Assembly (NCBI GenBank): GCA_964236445.1
Contig: CAXSDR010000019.1
Coordinates: forward strand, 1 to 45,583
DNA from: CAXSDR01 sp964236445
GTDB lineage: Bacteria > Actinomycetota > Actinomycetes > Motilibacterales > Motilibacteraceae
Reading direction: 5' to 3'
DNA: 45,583 bases
Shown here in pieces: positions 41,642 to 45,583 of this stretch; the stretch's first letter is position 1, and every line of letters starts with the position of its first letter. The translations under genes were made by a program, and so were the position numbers. Under the pieces are notes generated by a model. That model saw nothing but the letters and a program-made list of their open reading frames with translations. It searched no databases and was not told the DNA's origin.

Positions 41642-42931
41642 GTGATGTTCGACCCGGCGCTCTATGACCGCAACCGCCTGCGGCTGCGCCGACGCGGCCG
41701 ACGCGCTGGCGGGTCGCGTCCCGGGGCCGGGCTGGCCCCGCTGTTCAGGCTTGCCGGGCCTGGCGTCGTGGTCGCCATCGCCTACGTCGACCCGGGCAAC
41801 TTCGCCACCAACGTGCAGGCCGGCGCGGCCCTCGGAAGCCGGTTGCTGTGGGTGGTCCTGCTGGCCAGCGCGGTCGCCGTGCTCGTGCAGTTCCTCGCCG
41901 CCAAGAGCGGTGCGGTGACCGGCCGCAGCCTTCCGCAGCTGTGCCGCGACACCTACTCGCGTCCCCTCACGATCGCGCTGTGGCTCTGTGCCGAGGTCGT
42001 CGCCATCGCCACCGACTTCGTCGAGATCGTCGGCGGCGCCATCGCCCTGCAGCTGCTGTTCGGGCTCCCGCTGGTGACAGGCGGAGTGGTCGTCGGGCTG
42101 GCCGGCACGCTGGTGCTGATGCTGCGGCCCGGGGGGCGCGGCCGTTTCCAGGTCGTCGTCGGCACGTTGCTCGCCTTCATCGTGGGCTGCTTCGTCTTTG
42201 CCGTGTCACGCGTGGGCATCTCCCCGCACGAGGTCAGCAGCGGACTCGTGCCGTCCTTCGGCGGCAGCACCGGTGTGCTGCTCGCGAGCGGCATCGTGGG
42301 CGCCACGATCATGCCGCACGCGATCTATGTGCACTCGGCCCTCACGAGCGAGCGTGACTGGGTCAGCGGTCGCGGCGGCACCACCCGGCTGCTGAGCCGC
42401 CACCGCACCGACATCCTGGTGTCGTTGAGCGTGGCCACGGCGGCGAACGCGGCACTGCTGCTCATCGCGGCGTCCACGCTGCACGTCTCCGGGGCCGACG
42501 TGGCCATCAGCACGCTCGCCGATGCCTATGACGGGTTGAAGGCGGCCGACCCGGCCGTCGGCCTGACGTTCGTCGTGGCCCTGCTCTTCGCGGGCCTCGC
42601 CGCGTCGTGCGTCGGCACCTACGCAGGCGACGTCGTCATGCAGGGCTTCCTCGGCCGACGCGTCCCGGTGCTGCTGCGCCGCACGGTCACGCTCGCTCCC
42701 GCGATCGGCTTGCTGTTGACCGGCCTCGAGCCGACCCGGCTGCTCATCCTGAGCCAGGTGGTGCTGTCGTTCGGCCTGCCTGCCGCGCTGCTGCCGCTGC
42801 TGCACCTCACGTCCCGGCGCGAGGTCATGGGGGAGCATGTCAACAGCCGGGCCACGACCACGGTGGCCGGGCTGGGCTGTGTGGCGGTGTGCGGGCTGAA
42901 CTTCTGGGTGCTGGCCGGCCTCGTCGGCTAG
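41642..42931 (+). CDS. mntH: NRAMP-family divalent metal transporter (Mn2+/Fe2+)
   Basis: A 429-aa polytopic proton-coupled importer. Metal-binding motifs are DPGN at residues 50-53 in helix 1 and IMPH in helix 6 (GATIMPHAIYVHSAL). About eleven hydrophobic segments. GTG 41642 is favoured because GGGGAGGG lies seven bases upstream; ATG 41645 is one codon later. No MntR-like operator could be recognised. It is the last gene before the composition change. Confidence 0.92.
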   Translation: MMFDPALYDRNRLRLRRRGRRAGGSRPGAGLAPLFRLAGPGVVVAIAYVDPGNFATNVQAGAALGSRLLWVVLLASAVAVLVQFLAAKSGAVTGRSLPQLCRDTYSRPLTIALWLCAEVVAIATDFVEIVGGAIALQLLFGLPLVTGGVVVGLAGTLVLMLRPGGRGRFQVVVGTLLAFIVGCFVFAVSRVGISPHEVSSGLVPSFGGSTGVLLASGIVGATIMPHAIYVHSALTSERDWVSGRGGTTRLLSRHRTDILVSLSVATAANAALLLIAASTLHVSGADVAISTLADAYDGLKAADPAVGLTFVVALLFAGLAASCVGTYAGDVVMQGFLGRRVPVLLRRTVTLAPAIGLLLTGLEPTRLLILSQVVLSFGLPAALLPLLHLTSRREVMGEHVNSRATTTVAGLGCVAVCGLNFWVLAGLVG

Positions 42932-43206
42932 CCGGCCCAGCGCGTACGCCGTCGGCGGGGACGACTCACGCCTCTGCATTTCATCTGAGGTGAAGACGAG
43001 GAGTAGCGCGGGGGCACTGGTCACGCTGTGGTTGACATGTGATGTCAGTCCGTGTTCCCGCGATGGCGCCGAGTGTGACTGACGTTGAGTGCCCGCCGCG
43101 CCCGCAGCCGCGCCGTCGTGACCGAGACGCTTGGCGACTGGTTGGGCGCCGTCTGTAGTGTCCGTAGTGCCGCGGCTAAGCGTCGCCGTGTGCGGGCGGA
43201 GCGCTC
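42932..43206. other. intergenic boundary region between core genome and putative island
   Basis: 275 bases with no credible gene. A TTGACA (43032-43037) and the inverted repeat GACAT-GTG-ATGTC are present near 43034-43046, with no clear -10 at normal distance. Composition changes across this stretch, so the left junction of the right-hand island probably lies here. Confidence 0.4.
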
Positions 43207-44583
43207 ATGCGCGGGGACGACTGCGACGCGGCGGAGATGCGGGCTCTGGGCGAGCTGGCTGCCGTGTTCGATTCAATGATGGGTGTCAAGTTCTTCTCCG
43301 CGGACACGAACTTGCGCCTCGAGCGGATCCAAGGCCTCGTCGACCTGGTCGGTTCACCGCAGGCTGCCTATTCCCACGTGCACGTCGGTGGCACGTCAGG
43401 CAAAGGCTCCGTCGCCGCCGCGACCGCCGCAGTCCTGACCGGGCACGGGGTTCGTGTCGGGCTGCACATGTCGCCGTATGTGCAGGCCCTGAACGAGACG
43501 TGGCAGCTTGACGGCCGCAACATTGCGCCGTCGGTAGTGCTGGCCGCCGCGCGGCGCCTCGCCGACGCCCAAAGATCTGCGGTCTTGCCTTACGGGCCCG
43601 CGTCCTGCTTCGAGTTCAAGGTCGCTCTCGCCTTCTGCCTGTTCCGGAACGCCGACGTGGGGTGTGCGGTCGTCGAGGTCGGTCTCGGCGGGGCGCTCGA
43701 CGCGACGAACGTCATGGGGGCGGGGGTCAAAGTGCTGACGAACGTCGGGCTGGACCACACCGACGTCCTCGGCAACACCGTGGAGGAGATCGCGGCCGAC
43801 AAGGTCGGCATCTTCCGTCCGGGAGGCCAGGTTGTCAGCGGGGTGACACAGCCAACGGTGCGCGCATTGGTGCGGGCGGAGTGCCAGCGACTAGAAACGC
43901 CTCTCTGGCTCTTGGATGAGGGACTGACCGCGAAGCGCACTACGGAAGGTCGCCTGCATGTGCACGCTACGGGCGCTTTCGACCTGGTGGTGAAGTTGCC
44001 GGTCGGGTGGCGGCGCCATCAGGACGTGAACACGGCGCTCGCGCTCGCGGCGGCGCAGGCGTCGCTCGGGCACGATCTCGACGCGGAGGTCTGCGCCCGC
44101 GCTCTCACAGCTGTGAGCCTCCCCGCGCGCGTGGAGGTATTCGAAGTTTCAGGACAGGCCGCCGTGCTCGATGGTGCCCACAACGAGGACAAGCTCCGTG
44201 CATCGCTGGACGCGGTCAAAGGACGGTACCCAGGCCGGTCCCTCGTCGGCGTCGTCGCGCTGAAGGCGGACAAAGACGTAGACACGGCTGTACGCCTGCT
44301 CGCAGCCGACCTTGACGCTGTCGTCTTCACGCGATTCAGCGCGCCACCTTGGACATGTGTGCCGCCGAGCGAGTTGGCCGAGGCAGCGAGGAGAGCGGGC
44401 GCCGCGCGGGTCGAGGTAGTCGAAGACCCGATCCAGGCGCTGACTCGTGCCGAAAACCTGGCGAACGAGGACGCGGTGGTACTGGTGACGGGCTCGCTGT
44501 ACCTGGCTGGCCATGTGCGCCAACGTTGGGTGAGCGACGCTGATGCGGTGTTGCGAGGTGGCTCCTACGTCGACGCCGACTGA
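43207..44583 (+). CDS. FolC-like Mur-ligase family enzyme (folylpolyglutamate synthase-like)
   Basis: A 458-aa ATP-dependent amide ligase. It has LRLERIQGLVDLVGSPQ, a P-loop variant HVGGTSGKGS (residues 59-68; folate enzymes usually have TNGKGS), VVEVGLGGALDATN, TNVGLDHTDVLGNTVEEIAADKVGI and VLDGAHNEDKL, so all ligase motifs are present. It could add glutamate to a folate-like or other carboxylate substrate. The surroundings are less GC-rich than the core genome and a methyltransferase follows, so this may be an accessory copy with its own substrate rather than housekeeping FolC. The start may be later (Met24 or Met25). Confidence 0.85.
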   Translation: MRGDDCDAAEMRALGELAAVFDSMMGVKFFSADTNLRLERIQGLVDLVGSPQAAYSHVHVGGTSGKGSVAAATAAVLTGHGVRVGLHMSPYVQALNETWQLDGRNIAPSVVLAAARRLADAQRSAVLPYGPASCFEFKVALAFCLFRNADVGCAVVEVGLGGALDATNVMGAGVKVLTNVGLDHTDVLGNTVEEIAADKVGIFRPGGQVVSGVTQPTVRALVRAECQRLETPLWLLDEGLTAKRTTEGRLHVHATGAFDLVVKLPVGWRRHQDVNTALALAAAQASLGHDLDAEVCARALTAVSLPARVEVFEVSGQAAVLDGAHNEDKLRASLDAVKGRYPGRSLVGVVALKADKDVDTAVRLLAADLDAVVFTRFSAPPWTCVPPSELAEAARRAGAARVEVVEDPIQALTRAENLANEDAVVLVTGSLYLAGHVRQRWVSDADAVLRGGSYVDAD

Positions 44584-44585
44584 TC

Positions 44586-44815
44586 CACGGTCGTGCGGAC
44601 GTGGGCCAAGGCGGCACGCGGCTCCCGGATCGCTGGACGGCGCACGTGCAGGCGGGTGAACGCCTCCTGTGCGACGTTCTCCGGGTCATCACTGCCAGCA
44701 GCGCCGCCAGACGCACTATGGAGGGGAACTGCATCCGGAACAGCTCAGTGGCGGTCACGACCTCGGCGGGCTGCGCCGACGCCGGCTTCGCTTCCGGAGC
44801 GTTGAGGACCACCAC
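44586..44815 (-). pseudogene. truncated, frameshifted ECF sigma factor remnant
   Basis: On the minus strand, GTG 44815 opens a frame with TATELFRMQFPSIVRLAALL, the start of sigma region 2. At about 44696-44702 one base is missing, and the homology continues in the next frame as GSDDPENVAQEAFTRL then REPRAALAHVRTTV, typical of ECF (SigE-like) region 2. The match stops at 44586, three bases from the stop codon of the FolC-like gene; regions 3 and 4 are gone. It is therefore non-functional. Confidence 0.72.
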
Positions 44816-44869
44816 CAGTAGAACGCTCTCGCGCGCCGATGGTTCACCTCAACCCCGCAACAATGTTCG

Positions 44870-45015
44870 GACCCACGGACGATCCCTGACCGACGCGCGC
44901 CGGCGCAGCGGCAGTGCCAGCCGCTCGCCAAACAGGTGCAGGACGCTTTCATCGCGCTCAGCGTCGTCTTGCCGCTGCCGGGTAGCCCGGTCACCACGAC
45001 AAATGGTCGACTGAC
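44870..45015 (-). pseudogene. fragment of a P-loop NTPase/kinase gene
   Basis: The minus strand encodes PFVVVTGLPGSGKTTLS (about 45010-44960), a clear Walker A. The frame then degrades; a neighbouring frame reads ERLALPL, as expected for nucleotide-kinase-like proteins, suggesting a frameshifted remnant. It lies just upstream of the sigma-factor remnant on the same strand. No complete gene can be built. Confidence 0.4.
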
Positions 45016-45097
45016 GCGATCAGGGACGAGCCGTTAGGCTGGCGGCTCGACGTGTGACTGGCGGCTATGGGGTGGGTGACCACCGGGAAGCGCACAT

Positions 45098-45124
45098 CGG
45101 AGAGCCGTCCGCCTGGACTCTCCG
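45098..45124 (+). promoter_or_regulatory. leader hairpin before methyltransferase gene
   Basis: CGGAGAG (45098-45104) pairs with CTCTCCG (45118-45124) around a 13-base loop. The stem abuts the GGGAGG ribosome site (45124-45129), so it may modulate translation. Speculative. Confidence 0.3.
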
Positions 45125-45135
45125 GGAGGTTCTCA

Positions 45136-45583
45136 ATGTCGGTGTTCTCAGATCTCGATGCCAGCTCCCAGCCCGAACAGCCCCTGCGGTACCTCGATGA
45201 CACCGATGCTTTCATGTCGGCTTTCAAGGCCTACATCGTCGCCGTCATGGCCCGCTACGTGCCGAACGGTCGCGTGCTCGATCTCGGTTGTGGCGTAGGC
45301 CATGACCTGACACGGTTGTCCAAAGGTGGCCTGAGGCCCGTGGGCGTTGACCTCAGTCACCTCGCGCTGCAGCGAGCAATCAGCAAGTTTCCGGCCGTTC
45401 TCCAGGCTGATGGAGCAAGGCTTCCATTCATGGACGCAACCTTTGACGGTTGCCGCCTCGAACGAGTGCTGCAGCACGTCCCTGCGCCGAATCTGGTCGT
45501 TGACGAGATCCTGCGGGTCGTCCGCCCTGGCGGAGTTGTGGCCCTTCTGGAACCCGATCACACCTCGATGCGCGTGGACAGTG
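45136..45583 (+). CDS. SAM-dependent methyltransferase (class I), 3' end beyond window
   Basis: The first 149 residues are visible. Motif I VLDLGCGVGHDLTRL binds S-adenosylmethionine, GVDLSHLALQRA holds the acidic residue for the ribose, ADGARLPFMDATFDG and LQHVPAP correspond to motifs II and III, and LRVVRPGGVVALLEPD follows. This is the Methyltransf_11 pattern of small-molecule enzymes; the substrate is unknown. GGGAGG is six bases before the ATG. It is in the same orientation as the FolC-like gene but separated from it by about 550 bases of gene remnants. Confidence 0.85.
   Translation, partial: MSVFSDLDASSQPEQPLRYLDDTDAFMSAFKAYIVAVMARYVPNGRVLDLGCGVGHDLTRLSKGGLRPVGVDLSHLALQRAISKFPAVLQADGARLPFMDATFDGCRLERVLQHVPAPNLVVDEILRVVRPGGVVALLEPDHTSMRVDS

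Noticed and set aside
44601..45014. Plus-strand open frame of 137 codons between the FolC-like gene and the methyltransferase
   Set aside because: The opposite strand shows sigma-factor and P-loop homology; the plus-strand product has no domain-like features.

Overview
The window is chromosomal DNA of a high-GC actinobacterium (Actinomycetota). Several genes point to this lineage: a Pup-type prokaryotic proteasome (pup, prcB, prcA), phosphatidylinositol mannoside synthesis genes (PI-phosphate synthase, acyltransferase, pimA), an SsgA/SsgB-family regulator, an EF-G2-like GTPase, and many GTG starts with ATGA or GTGA overlaps. I cannot place it to genus. A run of exactly 100 N at 23076-23175 shows it is a draft scaffold.

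Layout. 1-142: tRNA-Cys (cut by the window edge) and tRNA-Gly, minus strand. 218-2097: pabB-pabC for p-aminobenzoate. 2102-2521: SsgA-like regulator. 3096-3167: tRNA-Val(CAC). 3262-4515: AI-2E-type permease. 4676-7630: thrS, an HIT-family hydrolase/phosphorylase and a DCC (DUF393) protein. 7543-13936: accessory block with an HTTM membrane protein and its small partner, a secreted GH15-like glycosidase, a divergent EF-G-like GTPase and an MFS carrier. 14128-17396: tightly overlapping pgsA-type synthase, acyltransferase, pimA and a LemA-like membrane protein. 17437-18504: DUF3048 lipoprotein. 18552-20862: pdxS-pdxT-yebC.

20922-26423: an assimilatory nitrate/nitrite block (molybdopterin nitrate reductase, an unrecognised 116-aa protein, nirB, nirD), interrupted by a 13-bp tandem repeat that contains the assembly gap. 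It separates yebC from ruvC. 26615-28847: ruvC-ruvA-ruvB behind a LexA-type SOS box. 28999-35442: yajC-secD-secF-apt-rel. 35519-37954: small unknown gene, 5'-3' exonuclease and M24 peptidase. 38089-41079: Serratia-type nuclease, then pup-prcB-prcA. 41144-42931: ChaB-like protein and an NRAMP metal transporter.

From about 42,940 to the end the DNA is less GC-rich and looks acquired: a FolC-like Mur-ligase-type enzyme, remnants of an ECF sigma factor gene and a P-loop gene on the minus strand, and the start of a SAM-dependent methyltransferase cut by the window edge. The sigma-factor remnant ends right next to the FolC-like stop codon, which suggests an insertion junction.

The core genes follow the familiar actinobacterial order thrS-HIT-pgsA-acyltransferase-pimA ... 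pdxS-pdxT-yebC ... ruvCAB-yajC-secDF-apt-rel. The main departures are the 7.2-13.9 kb accessory block, the nitrate block, the proteasome cluster without dop, mpa or pafA beside it, and the right-hand island.
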